Shown in pieces: positions 43,202 to 52,241 of a DNA stretch of 64,000 bases. Under the pieces are notes generated by a model. It was given only the letters and a program-made list of their open reading frames with translations, was not told the origin of the DNA and did not search any database. A program made the translations under genes and the position numbers. Within the stretch, counting starts at the first letter, position 1. The number at the start of each line of letters is the position of its first letter. This DNA comes from Bradyrhizobium sp. 164. GTDB taxonomy: Bacteria; Pseudomonadota; Alphaproteobacteria; Rhizobiales; Xanthobacteraceae. Where the stretch lies: positions 1 through 64,000 of the forward strand of contig NZ_JADPKA010000029.1 of NCBI RefSeq assembly GCF_023073715.1, read 5' to 3'.

Positions 43202-43253
43202 ATCCAGGCAAATCCAAGCAAGTCGAATTCCGCAACCAGAGGGGAGCCAGGCC

Positions 43254-43901
43254 ATGGGCCGAATGGCGAGCGATGATGCGCGCGAAAACGAACCTTGGAC
43301 CGCGATTTTGTCTGCTCTCGAGAACGGCGCCATCGTGGTCGATAGGAAGGGAAACCTCGTTTGGGTCGATGAGAAGACCCGAAGTCGGCTGGATGGAAGT
43401 CTCAAGAGCCTTGAGCTGCCCCTTCGGAGGCCGGCAGGTCAAAGCATCGATTGCTTCGTTTCGGTTCGAACGCTGACGCTGTCGGATGCGCCGACCGCCA
43501 TCTGCATCATTCAGGAAACGGAAGAGGCAAACCAGGACACGATGTCGGCGATCGAGTCGGTCCTGGCAGATACAACGTCTTTTGCCCGAACCATTATCGA
43601 GAAGCTGAAGGGTGTCCGTATCGCTCAACCGAATCCTTCTGTGGCGGATATCGAACTGCTCACCGATCGCGAGCGGGAGATTCTTGGACTGATCTGTCAG
43701 GGCAAGAGCGACCTGCACATGAGCGAGCAGCTGCACCTGTCCCAGAACACGATCCGCAACCACGTTGCATCGCTCTATCGCAAGATCGGCGTCAATCGGC
43801 GAAGCGCGGCAATCCTTTGGGCGCGTGAGCGCGGGATCACCAACGAGGCTTTGGCGGAGGCAAGACGGCGGCGACCGCGTGCGGATCGAGCGGAACGTTA
43901 G
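43254..43901 (+). CDS. LuxR-type regulator with PAS-like N-terminus
   Basis: The 215-residue protein has an N-terminal PAS-like segment (ILSALENGAIVVDRKGNLVWVDEKTRS, about 18-100) and a C-terminal LuxR helix-turn-helix (LTDREREILGLICQGKSDLHMSEQL, SQNTIRNHVASLYRKIG, residues about 136-180). It has no receiver domain, so it is probably switched by ligand or protein binding. It lies behind an EcfG-type promoter and 164 bases upstream of kaiB on the same strand, with a hairpin between them; it may be an output or input regulator of the Kai module. ATG 43254 has GGGGAG upstream; ATG 43263 is the alternative. Confidence 0.88.
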   Translation: MGRMASDDARENEPWTAILSALENGAIVVDRKGNLVWVDEKTRSRLDGSLKSLELPLRRPAGQSIDCFVSVRTLTLSDAPTAICIIQETEEANQDTMSAIESVLADTTSFARTIIEKLKGVRIAQPNPSVADIELLTDREREILGLICQGKSDLHMSEQLHLSQNTIRNHVASLYRKIGVNRRSAAILWARERGITNEALAEARRRRPRADRAER

Positions 43902-43935
43902 CCGCTACTAGTCGCCTAGTATTTCTCTCTCTCTT

Positions 43936-43970
43936 GCGCTCCGGGGAACCATGTTGTTCCTTCGGAGCGC
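43936..43970. terminator. Hairpin between the luxR-type gene and kaiB
   Basis: GCGCTCCG (43936-43943) pairs with CGGAGCGC (43963-43970), and GGAAC (43945-43949) with GTTCC (43956-43960), with a small bulge and a 6-base loop. There is no T run after it on the plus strand. It may end transcription of the luxR-type gene, attenuate read-through into kaiB, or stabilise mRNA ends. Confidence 0.6.
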
Positions 43971-44065
43971 AGGCTTGTTGAGCGACCGAAGACCGCCGGA
44001 GGGGCGAGCAGTGGCAGCTTTGGTTCGGCATTGGCCCGACGATCAAAAAAGTAAGGCTATGTCCG

Positions 44066-44350
44066 GTGGCTGCTCCGCTCGTGCTACGACTCTACATTGC
44101 GGGTAACTCGGCGAGCTCCCGCCGCGCCCAGCAGAATCTTGAGCGCCTTCGCGCCTCGGTGAGCAGCAAAGGCTGGGACGTCGAGATCATCGACGTGCTC
44201 ACGCGTCCTGATCTCGCCGACCGCGCCGGCATCATTGCCACGCCGACCCTTTCGTACGAGGACGGCCCTCGCTCCCGTCGCATCGTCGGAGACCTCAGCG
44301 ATACCAAACGCATCCTTGAATTCATGGGAATCGAAGGAGATCACGCATGA
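44066..44350 (+). CDS. kaiB: Circadian clock protein KaiB
   Basis: The 94-residue protein has the KaiB pattern: LRLYIAGNSASSRRAQQNLERL, VEIIDVLTRPDLADRAGIIATPTL and RRIVGDLSDTKRILEFMG. In cyanobacteria KaiB refolds to a thioredoxin-like form and binds KaiC to reset its phosphorylation cycle; alphaproteobacterial homologues act in KaiA-independent timers. The start is GTG 44066, since no ATG is in frame. Its 3' end overlaps kaiC by 4 bases (ATGA). Confidence 0.95.
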   Translation: MAAPLVLRLYIAGNSASSRRAQQNLERLRASVSSKGWDVEIIDVLTRPDLADRAGIIATPTLSYEDGPRSRRIVGDLSDTKRILEFMGIEGDHA

Positions 44351-45837
44351 CCGCCCAGGATAGCGGCCAAGACGGCGACCAGGAGACCGAGATCTCCAGC
44401 GTACTGGAGCGGGTCAGGACCGGCGTCGATGCGTTCGATGAATTGGTGATGGGTGGGCTCCCGCGCGCCCGAACGACGGTCGTCGGCGGCACGCCTGGAA
44501 GCGGCAAGACGGTGTTCGCCACCCAGTTTCTCGCGCACGGCATCGAGACGTTCAACGAGAACGGCGTGCTGGTCACGTTCGAGGAGCCGCCCGCCGATAT
44601 CGAGGCCAATATGAGCGGGTTCGGCTGGGAACTGGCAAAGTGGCGGAAGGCCGGTCGCCTCGCGTTCGTCGACGCGAGCCCACCGAGCACGGACGAACTG
44701 GTCATCGGCGACTTCGACCTGGAGGGGCTGCTGTCCCGAATCATGCATGCAGCCAGGAGCGTCAACGCCAAGCGCGTGGTGCTGGACTCACTCACTCAGC
44801 TTTTCGATCATTTCATCAGCGATCCCAAGATACTGAGGCGCGAGCTGTTTCGCATCAGCACGGCCTTGAAGAAGGCGGGCCTGACCGTGCTGATGACGGC
44901 GGAGCGAAACAGCGAATATGGAGAGATCACGCGGCATCGGCTCGAGGAATTCGTCGCCGACAATGTCGTCATCCTGCGTAATCTCCTCTACCGAGAGAAG
45001 CGCCGGCGGACGATCGAGGTGCTCAAGATGCGAGGCAGCCATCACGCGGAGGGCGAGGCGCCATTCACGCTGTTGACAGGACGCGGGGTCGTCGCCATTC
45101 CGCTGTCGTCTCTCCGGCTCGAGCAACAGTCCAGCACCGTGCGGGTCACCAGCGGAAATTCTGCAATCGACGAGATGTGCGGCGGAGGCTTCTTCCGAGA
45201 CAGCGTGACGCTCGTGAGCGGAGCCACAGGCACCGGAAAGACGCTGCTGGTCACGAATTTTCTCGCAGGCGGCGTCGAGGCCGGGGAAAGAGCCATTCTG
45301 TTCGGATACGAGGAGAGCAAGGGCCAGCTCTTCCGAAATGCCACGGGCTGGGGCGCCGATTTCGCGCGGATGGAGGCGGAAGGAAAATTGAAGATCGTTT
45401 GCCTGTACCCCGAAGCCCAGGGGCTGCCCGATCACCTGTTGACGATCCAGGCGCTGGTTGACGAATTCAAGCCCAACCGAATTGCCGTCGACAGCCTTTC
45501 GGCCCTGGAGCGAATTGCCCCCGAGACCGGCTTCCGCGAGTTCCTGATCAGCCTGACATCCTTCATCAAGAAGCGGGAGATCGCCGGTTTGTGCACGGCG
45601 ACCAGCAAGTCTCTGGTGGGCGGCGAAAGCGCAAGCGAGCAGCACATTTCCACCATGACCGACTCCATAATTCTGCTGCGATACATCCAGGAGCAGGAGA
45701 TCATGCATCGCGGGCTGATGGTGTTGAAGATGCGCGGCAGCGAGCATGCCAAGGAGATCCGGCGTTTCACGATAGACGGCGCCGGCATGCATTTGGGTGA
45801 GCCGTTCAGTCGGGCTCCGAACGTATTCAGGGAATGA
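44347..45837 (+). CDS. kaiC: Circadian clock ATPase/kinase KaiC
   Basis: The 496-residue protein has two RecA-like domains. CI has Walker A GGTPGSGKT (47-55) and the catalytic Glu pair in FEEP (79-80); CII has SGATGTGKT (291-299). The autophosphorylation pair Ser-Thr is kept as S435-T436 in QHISTMTD, and the neighbouring Thr of cyanobacterial KaiC is replaced by Ser. KaiC forms hexamers whose ATPase and phosphorylation set a slow timer. There is no kaiA in the window. The following hybrid kinase, 39 bases downstream, is likely part of the operon and may read out the KaiC state. Confidence 0.96.
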   Translation: MTAQDSGQDGDQETEISSVLERVRTGVDAFDELVMGGLPRARTTVVGGTPGSGKTVFATQFLAHGIETFNENGVLVTFEEPPADIEANMSGFGWELAKWRKAGRLAFVDASPPSTDELVIGDFDLEGLLSRIMHAARSVNAKRVVLDSLTQLFDHFISDPKILRRELFRISTALKKAGLTVLMTAERNSEYGEITRHRLEEFVADNVVILRNLLYREKRRRTIEVLKMRGSHHAEGEAPFTLLTGRGVVAIPLSSLRLEQQSSTVRVTSGNSAIDEMCGGGFFRDSVTLVSGATGTGKTLLVTNFLAGGVEAGERAILFGYEESKGQLFRNATGWGADFARMEAEGKLKIVCLYPEAQGLPDHLLTIQALVDEFKPNRIAVDSLSALERIAPETGFREFLISLTSFIKKREIAGLCTATSKSLVGGESASEQHISTMTDSIILLRYIQEQEIMHRGLMVLKMRGSEHAKEIRRFTIDGAGMHLGEPFSRAPNVFRE

Positions 45838-45876
45838 GCTCGCCGACGCATTTCACATGGCCGCTTCAGGTGAATC

Positions 45877-47757
45877 ATGAGCATAGCGGGTCCGTCCACA
45901 AAGCCGGCGATCGATCAGTCCGAGGTCCGGTTTCTGATCGAAAAGAATGCCGACGGCATCATTGTCGTCGATGAATCCGGCGTCGTGCTGTTTGCCAATC
46001 CGGCCTCGGAAACGATCTTTGGCCGCCCGATCGGATCGTTGATCGGATCACCCATCGGCATTCCCTTTGTCGTGGACGATATGACCGAGATCTCGGTTCA
46101 TCAGCCGGGCGCACGCGTCATCGATGCGGAAATCCGCACGGTTGAGACGACTTGGGATGGCCGGCCTGCGCGCCTTGCGAGCATTCGCGACATTTCGAGC
46201 CGCAGAGCCACCGAGGAGCGTCTGCGCCATGCCGCCAAGATGGAGGCAGTGGGTCGGCTGACCGCCGGCATCGCACACGATTTCAACAATCTGCTAACGG
46301 TCGTGCTCGGAAATCTGGAAAGCGCCATGCGCGTGACTGCAGGAGCCGACAGCCGGATTGCCAATGCGCTCGAAAATGCCGCGCGGGGTGCCCGGCAGGC
46401 CGCGCAGCTGACGGCGAAGCTGCTGAGTTTTGCCCGCCAGAAGCCGCTGGAGGCCCGACTCGTCGATCTCAAGGAGCTGATCTCGAGCTTGTCCGATCTG
46501 CTGCAACGGACGCTCGGAGAGACGATCGTCGTCAGAACGACGGTCGCAGAGGATCTTTGGCCGGTCGAAGTGGATCCGACGGAGCTGGAATCGGCGATTC
46601 TGAACTTGGCCGTGAACGCGCGAGACGCGATGCCGGAGGGCGGAAGTATCGCAATTGAAGTGACGAATATCGATCGAAAGCTCGCCGATGAAACCCGCGA
46701 GGATGAAGGGCGGCTAGGCCCTCACGTCCTCATCGCCGTGACCGATTCAGGCTGTGGAATGACTCCTGACGTGCTCAGTCGCGTGTTCGAGCCTTTCTTC
46801 ACGACAAAGCCGGATGGAAGAGGAACGGGGCTGGGCCTCAGTCAGGTCTACGGCTTTGTGAGGCAGAGTGGGGGCCACATCACGTTGTCAAGCAAGCCAA
46901 ATGGCGGAACAAGGATCGAGATCCTGCTTCCGAAGGCGGCGGCGCAATCCGACGCTCTGCCGCCGCCGCAAGCCTCAAAGCAAGACAGCCCGTTTGTCCT
47001 CCACTCCCGAGAGGGCGAAACCATCCTTGTCGTTGAAGACAACGAGGATGTGCGGGCTTTCACGAGCAACAGCCTCCGCGAGTTCGGATATGTGGTGATC
47101 GAAGCGAGCGACGCGCATTCGGCGCTGAAGATACTCGAGCGCGGCGCAAGGGTCGACCTTCTGTTCACGGATCTTGGCCTTCCCGGCCAGCTCACCGGCA
47201 AGGACCTCGCCGAGTGTGCTCGTGCGCATCGCCCCGGGTTGAAGGTTCTCATCACCACCGGCTACGCCGGTGACGTCCTCATTCGCGAAGGCCGCCTCGA
47301 GGCCGGCACCAGACTGCTCAGCAAACCGTTCTCCTCGGCGGAGCTTGGTGGCAGGGTGCGCGAACTCTTGAACCAGGGAAACGCCCCCACGCGGCGCGTC
47401 CTTGTCGTCGAAGACGAATTCCTCTTGAGCCTGCTGCTCACGGACATGCTCTCGGAGAGGGGCTTCGTCACCGAGGCCGCGACAAGCTTCGAGGAGGCAG
47501 TCCTGAAGGCGAGAAGCACGCACCACGAGCTGGCGGCCGCCGTGGTCGATCTCGGGCTTCCCGACCGACCCGGAGATGGACTGGTTGAGGAGCTTCGGGC
47601 CCTGCGGTCAGACCTGCCCATCGTCCTGACAACTGGCTACGCCGATGACGAGATTCGGCAACGCTTCGCGCCTGCGGCGCGACTTGAAATTCTGACCAAG
47701 CCCTTCGACGTGGATCAGCTGATCGCCGCGCTTGAGCGAATGGAGGTTCACTCGTAG
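45877..47757 (+). CDS. Kai-linked PAS hybrid histidine kinase with two receiver domains
   Basis: The 626-residue soluble protein has one PAS domain (about 15-108), HisKA with phospho-His134 (GIAHDFNN), HATPase (NLAVNARDAM, DSGCGM, FFTTKPDGRGTGLGL, 240-350), and two receivers: the first with Asp432 (LFTDLGLPG), the second with Asp558 (VVDLGLPD). It is the third gene after kaiB and kaiC on the same strand with a 39-base gap. Kinases next to kaiBC are the expected output partners in KaiA-less bacteria. Two terminal receivers suggest phosphorelay or competition for the phosphate. ATG 45877 begins the PAS region. Confidence 0.93.
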   Translation: MSIAGPSTKPAIDQSEVRFLIEKNADGIIVVDESGVVLFANPASETIFGRPIGSLIGSPIGIPFVVDDMTEISVHQPGARVIDAEIRTVETTWDGRPARLASIRDISSRRATEERLRHAAKMEAVGRLTAGIAHDFNNLLTVVLGNLESAMRVTAGADSRIANALENAARGARQAAQLTAKLLSFARQKPLEARLVDLKELISSLSDLLQRTLGETIVVRTTVAEDLWPVEVDPTELESAILNLAVNARDAMPEGGSIAIEVTNIDRKLADETREDEGRLGPHVLIAVTDSGCGMTPDVLSRVFEPFFTTKPDGRGTGLGLSQVYGFVRQSGGHITLSSKPNGGTRIEILLPKAAAQSDALPPPQASKQDSPFVLHSREGETILVVEDNEDVRAFTSNSLREFGYVVIEASDAHSALKILERGARVDLLFTDLGLPGQLTGKDLAECARAHRPGLKVLITTGYAGDVLIREGRLEAGTRLLSKPFSSAELGGRVRELLNQGNAPTRRVLVVEDEFLLSLLLTDMLSERGFVTEAATSFEEAVLKARSTHHELAAAVVDLGLPDRPGDGLVEELRALRSDLPIVLTTGYADDEIRQRFAPAARLEILTKPFDVDQLIAALERMEVHS

Positions 47758-47829
47758 ATGCTGAATGTGCAGCTGAACTCCGTGAGCAATTCCCTGTATT
47801 TCATGCCGGTTTTATGGGATTTCGTAATT

Positions 47830-47854
47830 GGAACCAGGCTTCCCTCGGGCCGTT
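47830..47854 (+). promoter_or_regulatory. EcfG-type promoter after the Kai operon
   Basis: GGAAC (47830-47834), exactly 16 bases, then CGTT (47851-47854). It lies 66 bases before the small gene at 47920, which it probably drives. Confidence 0.65.
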
Positions 47855-47919
47855 AAAGGCCCATCTTGCCGGACGCTCCTGCACTTCGGCCGGCAATATT
47901 CGCAGCGAGGAGAGTGGCG

Positions 47920-48129
47920 ATGGCAAGTGCGGCAGATCGTGATCCCCGACACCATACACAGAAGATGCAGAAGGCTCTCCGCGATATCCGGAGCCATTTG
48001 CGCGAGGACATCGAGAAGGTCGACGAACCGCAGTTGAAGGCGATGTTCGAAACGTCCGCCGAGGTTTTGGGCGGCCTCGAGAAGGCTTTCAAAGACTACG
48101 AACAAAAGAACGAGAAGGCATGGCGCTGA
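47920..48129 (+). CDS. Small soluble helical protein, probable stress gene
   Basis: The 69-residue charged protein is predicted to be all helical (HTQKMQKALRDIRSHLREDI, LKAMFETSAEVLGGLEKAFKDYE). It has no signal peptide or membrane segment. I do not recognise a family, but small proteins of this make-up are frequent next to stress loci in Bradyrhizobium. ATG 47920 has GAGGAGAG upstream. A perfect EcfG-type promoter precedes it. Confidence 0.75.
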   Translation: MASAADRDPRHHTQKMQKALRDIRSHLREDIEKVDEPQLKAMFETSAEVLGGLEKAFKDYEQKNEKAWR

Positions 48130-48271
48130 TCACAGCACGGTGCGGCCCCATTCACGGCAGGGCTATCGCATATGAAGGAAGCGTGGCGGATAGCTCGCCG
48201 CGGTCTCGTTTGGCGGCCGAACTTCATGGCCTTGCTCGGCGCGAGCGTCGCAACAGGAGCGCCGCGTGCTG

Positions 48272-49834
48272 TCAGCTGGTGAGGCCCGCTTTGCGCAAAC
48301 CATCGAGAAAGTGCTCGCGGTCGGCGGGATCGCGATAGCGGTCGGCTCGGGCCCGGGCCAAGTCGAGTGTCTTCGCGGGTGCGGCCTCGCCACGCGCGTT
48401 AAGTTCTCGACGCCGCTCGCTGACGAATGCCTCTGCTTCGGATCGGGCCTCGTTGAGCCGTCCGATCTGCGCATAGCAGGCCGCGAGGAGAGCGTGTGAC
48501 CACCTATCGAGCGATCGCGCCTCCATCAACGCATTGACCGCCTGCGTATACTCGCGGCCCGAATAGAGGGCGAGCGCGTGATACCAATGGTACAGGTTGG
48601 GCGGAAAGGGATTCAGCCGTTTGGCTGACCCGATCCATAGGAGCGCCTCGCGCCAGCGTCCCCAGTAGACCAGAATGTTGGCGAAGACGGCGACGACGTC
48701 GGCATCGTTTGGATTGAGTGCGAGAGCTCGACTGAAATGGATTTCGGCCTTGGCGTCTTCATTCAGCAGGAACAATAGCTGTGCGAAGACGCCATGAGTC
48801 CAGGCGTCGCCGCCGTCGATGTCGAGCGCGGTCTCGATCTCGCGAAGCGCCTCGTCCAAAGTCGCGATGGTCGGCGATTCGAGAAACGCGTCGCAGACCA
48901 TGGTCCAGGCGATGTTGACGTGGGCGCGGGCATATTGCGGGTCGAGCGCGACGGCGTTCCGGAAATACTCCCTGGCTTCGGCCATGCCCTTCACGGTCAG
49001 CTGACGCCACCGCTCGTTCCCCAGTAGAACCAGATCGTAGGCGGTCACGCTGGCGGTCGGCTTGCGTCGGGCGATCTCGCGGCCGGCGTCCTCAAGCCGG
49101 CCCGGCAGAGCCGCGACGATGGCCCTGACGATCTCGTCCTGGAGCGCGAAGATGACATCGAGCTCACGGTCGTAGCGCTCGGTCCAGAGATTATAGCCGC
49201 TCGTGGCGTCGAGCAGTTGAACGGTCGCCCGCACCCGGCTGCCGATCTTGCGCACGCTGCCCTCAGCGACATACCTGACGCCAAGCTCGCGGCCGACGCG
49301 CTTGATCTCGGGAGGCTTTTCCTTGTAGGCGAAGCTGGAGTGGCGGGCGACGACGAACAGCGACCTGAACCGCGATAGTTCGGCGATGATGTCGCCTGTG
49401 ATGCCGTCGGAAAAGTAATCCTGCCGGGGGTCGCCGCTCAGATTCGAGAACGGAAGCACTGCAAGTGACAGCCTATCGGACCCTGCAGGCGCCGATGAGG
49501 CAGGCTGGCCGGCTCCAAAGTCGATGGCGACCGGCGGCCCGACATAACGGTAGCCGCGGCGCGGCAGCGTCTCGATCCAAGCCGCGCCCCTGTCGCCGTC
49601 GGCAAATATTCGCCGCAGGGCGGCGATCTGAACCGTCAGATTGCTCTCCTCGATCGCAAGCCCCGGCCACGCCGCCTGCATCAATGCGTCCTTGGAAACC
49701 GGTGTTCCGGCCCGTTCGATCAGGAGCCGCAGCAGCACCACGGCGCGCCGACCGAGCGCGACCGGTTCGGCCTCGCGAAACAGCATCTCGGCCTCTGCAT
49801 CGAGCCGGTAGGGACCAAATTCGTGGGTGGTCAT
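48272..49834 (-). CDS. Winged-helix (OmpR/CadC-type) regulator with TPR domain
   Basis: The 520-residue protein has a trans_reg_C winged helix (residues 1-100: FGPYRLDAEAEMLF, RAGTPVSKDALMQAAWPG, ESNLTVQIAALRRIF, ETLPRRGYRYVG), a middle domain (LSLAVLPFSNLSGDPRQDYFS, about 118-230) and C-terminal tetratricopeptide-like helices (about 280-500: LDPQYARAHVNIAW, LNPNDADVVAVFANIL). There is no membrane segment, unlike CadC, and no cyclase domain. It is a probable transcription factor with a protein-interaction tail, divergent from the acyl-CoA-dehydrogenase-like gene, which it may regulate. ATG 49834 begins the winged helix. Confidence 0.88.
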   Translation of the reverse strand: MTTHEFGPYRLDAEAEMLFREAEPVALGRRAVVLLRLLIERAGTPVSKDALMQAAWPGLAIEESNLTVQIAALRRIFADGDRGAAWIETLPRRGYRYVGPPVAIDFGAGQPASSAPAGSDRLSLAVLPFSNLSGDPRQDYFSDGITGDIIAELSRFRSLFVVARHSSFAYKEKPPEIKRVGRELGVRYVAEGSVRKIGSRVRATVQLLDATSGYNLWTERYDRELDVIFALQDEIVRAIVAALPGRLEDAGREIARRKPTASVTAYDLVLLGNERWRQLTVKGMAEAREYFRNAVALDPQYARAHVNIAWTMVCDAFLESPTIATLDEALREIETALDIDGGDAWTHGVFAQLLFLLNEDAKAEIHFSRALALNPNDADVVAVFANILVYWGRWREALLWIGSAKRLNPFPPNLYHWYHALALYSGREYTQAVNALMEARSLDRWSHALLAACYAQIGRLNEARSEAEAFVSERRRELNARGEAAPAKTLDLARARADRYRDPADREHFLDGLRKAGLTS

Positions 49835-49938
49835 CGCCTGGAGACTACATTTTTCGCGACTTTTTCGGAACTGATTTAGGACCTCCGGGAAGCGCGGGAT
49901 CATGCTGCGGCGGCGCTGCCAATTTGGAGGTTTGCCCA

Positions 49939-51153
49939 ATGCGCGACCATTGCGATGTGCTCGAGGCGGACGACCTGCTGCCTCGCCCTGATCCGGACGT
50001 GATTGCCGGCACCCCGGAGCCGGCTCGCCACCTGCTCGAGACCATCCAGGGACTTGCCCCGCTGATCGCTGCGCAGCGCAGCAAGTTCGACGATGCGCGG
50101 CGCTTGCCCGACGCGGTGTTCGCGGCACTCGCTGACGCCGGTCTATTCCGCCTGTGGCTGCCGCGTGCGCTCGGTGGACCCGAGTTGTCTCCCTTCGCGT
50201 TCATGCGCGTTGTCGAGCCCGCCTCGGCGCTCGATGGTTCAGTCGGCTGGCTGGTCGGCAACGGCGGCGGCATGAGCCGGCTCGGCGGCTATCTCGGCGA
50301 GGCCGTTGCACGCGAGTGGTTTGCCGACCCGCGCGCCTTCGTCGTCAGCGCGACTGGCGCAGTCGGCATGGCAACGGCGGTTGCAGGGGGATACCGCCTC
50401 TGGGGACGCTGGCCGTTCGGCAGCGGCGCGGATCATGCGACCCGTTTCATGGTGCTGGCTAGCATCAAGCCTGAGGACCCGGCGTCGCCACTTCTCTGCT
50501 GCTATCTCGATCGGGCAGACGTGACCATCCACGACAACTGGCATGTGTCCGGACTGCGCGGCACCGGAAGTTGCGATTTCGAAGCGCGCGATGTGTTCGT
50601 GCCGGCCGCTCACGTCCATCCGTTTTTCGCGCCGCGACCGACCCAGCCCGGACTGCTCTATCGCATGCCGCCATTATCGGTATTCGCGTGGAGCATCTGC
50701 GGCGTGCCGCTCGGCATAGCGTCCGGCGCCATGACCTCGTTCGCGGAGCTCGCCTGCCGGAAAAGCAACGTTGGCAGCCGGGTCCTGCTGCGCGATCGTG
50801 AGACAGTCCAGGCAACGCTGGGTCGGGCGAGAGCAACGCTTCGCGCCGCCCGCGCCTTCCTGAGTCATGCCATGACGGACCTGATGGCCGCTACCGCTAC
50901 GGGCGGCAAGCGACTGGTGGAGGCGCGGGCGGACATTCGGATCGCCAACGCACACGCGGCAGAGACTGCGATGTCCATTACCGATGAGCTGGCCACCAGT
51001 GTGGGCGCGGCCGCCATCTTCGAGACCTGCGTCCTGGAGCGCGCCGTCCGCGACGTGCGCGCCGTCGCGACGCATATCGCGATGAGTCCGAACAACTACA
51101 TCATCGCCGGCCGGCTGGCGCTTGGGCTCGATTCCGGCACCGCGAGATTTTGA
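49939..51153 (+). CDS. Acyl-CoA dehydrogenase-fold flavoprotein (possible flavin-dependent monooxygenase)
   Basis: The 404-residue protein has the fold of acyl-CoA dehydrogenases: an N-terminal helical part (FDDARRLPDAVFAALADAGLFRLWLPRALGG), the middle beta domain (WGRWPFGSGADHA, WHVSGLRGTGSCDFEARDVFVP) and a C-terminal helical bundle. The WHVSGLRGTGS motif and missing catalytic Glu context are more like the HpaB/DszC-type or hydroxylase-like members than beta-oxidation enzymes. ATG 49939 has TTTGGAGG upstream. It heads a series with the GNAT and cysteine hydrolase genes on the same strand; the substrate is unknown. Confidence 0.82.
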   Translation: MRDHCDVLEADDLLPRPDPDVIAGTPEPARHLLETIQGLAPLIAAQRSKFDDARRLPDAVFAALADAGLFRLWLPRALGGPELSPFAFMRVVEPASALDGSVGWLVGNGGGMSRLGGYLGEAVAREWFADPRAFVVSATGAVGMATAVAGGYRLWGRWPFGSGADHATRFMVLASIKPEDPASPLLCCYLDRADVTIHDNWHVSGLRGTGSCDFEARDVFVPAAHVHPFFAPRPTQPGLLYRMPPLSVFAWSICGVPLGIASGAMTSFAELACRKSNVGSRVLLRDRETVQATLGRARATLRAARAFLSHAMTDLMAATATGGKRLVEARADIRIANAHAAETAMSITDELATSVGAAAIFETCVLERAVRDVRAVATHIAMSPNNYIIAGRLALGLDSGTARF

Positions 51154-51183
51154 ACGTCACCTGATCACCAGCGGAGTTGCCCG

Positions 51184-52086
51184 ATGTCTGTGATTTACCG
51201 GCTGGCGCGCGCCCAGGATCTGGAAGTCGCCGATGCTCTCGTCGTGTCCAGCATCAACGATCTCACGCAACGGCATGGCTTTGGGCCGATGGCCGCTTCT
51301 TCTCCTCCCCGGTTTCAGTTGTATTCCATGCAGGACGACCCCGACGGTCTGTGGGTGGCGGAGGAGGGCGAGCGGATTCTCGGCTTCGCCTGGAGCTGGG
51401 TCTGCGGTGACATGTGGTTTCTGGCCCAGCTCTTCGTGTCTCCCGATCAGCAGGGACGCAGCATCGGCCACGAACTGATCAAGCGGACCCTGGAGCACGC
51501 CGAGACATCGGCCGCCTCCAACCGGGTGCTCATTACCTTCAGCTTCAACACGGTCTCGCAAGGTCTCTATATCCGCCATGGATTGCTGCCGCGATTTCCC
51601 ATCTACAGCGTCGGCGTATCGCGAGAGCATCTGATGGGTCGTCTGCACGGTGCGCGGTTTCAATTCACGCCGCTCGATGATGCGGCTTCGACGCTGCGTC
51701 GCCTGGTTCAGGCGGACGAGCGGGTGCTTGGCGTGTCCCGCGAAAAGCATCATCGCTATCTCATGAGCGACCGCGCGACGAGAGGGGTCAATCTCTACGA
51801 CGGCAGCGACTGGGCGGGCTACGCTTACGTGGACGCCGGCGGACACATCGGACCGCTCGCGGTCCTGCAGGCGAATGCCGTCGCTCCCGCGTTCAGGACG
51901 GCGCTGCATTTGGCGCTTGAGAGTGGCTCGTCGCGGATATCGGCCTTCCTGCCCGGCGCAAGCGGGCCGGCTCTCAACACCGCGATCGAGCACGGAATGC
52001 GGATCAAGTGTCCGATGTTGCTGATGTCCTCGCGTGAGTTCGGAGACTGGGCCCAGTATCTGCCGCGCAACCCGGGCTTCATGTGA
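51184..52086 (+). CDS. GNAT-family acetyltransferase, two-domain
   Basis: The 300-residue protein has an N-terminal GNAT domain (LWVAEEGERILGFAWSWV, LFVSPDQQGRSIGHELIKR with the Q-x-x-G-x-x motif A) and a C-terminal region of about 130 residues, probably a second GNAT-like half. The acceptor is unknown. It follows the flavoprotein gene by 30 bases, so the two may be cotranscribed. ATG 51184 begins the fold. Confidence 0.85.
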   Translation: MSVIYRLARAQDLEVADALVVSSINDLTQRHGFGPMAASSPPRFQLYSMQDDPDGLWVAEEGERILGFAWSWVCGDMWFLAQLFVSPDQQGRSIGHELIKRTLEHAETSAASNRVLITFSFNTVSQGLYIRHGLLPRFPIYSVGVSREHLMGRLHGARFQFTPLDDAASTLRRLVQADERVLGVSREKHHRYLMSDRATRGVNLYDGSDWAGYAYVDAGGHIGPLAVLQANAVAPAFRTALHLALESGSSRISAFLPGASGPALNTAIEHGMRIKCPMLLMSSREFGDWAQYLPRNPGFM

Positions 52087-52241
52087 CCGGACGGGAAGCG
52101 CAAGCGGGCCCAAGGTCAGCTCAAGGGCAGCCCAAGGGCAGTTCCCAGGAACCAAAGCCTTTGCGTTCGCATTGCCGTCGCTGAACTCGGCGGGGAATGC
52201 CAGCTGACGGCGTGCGGCCGAGCGCCTGACGGTGGAGAACG

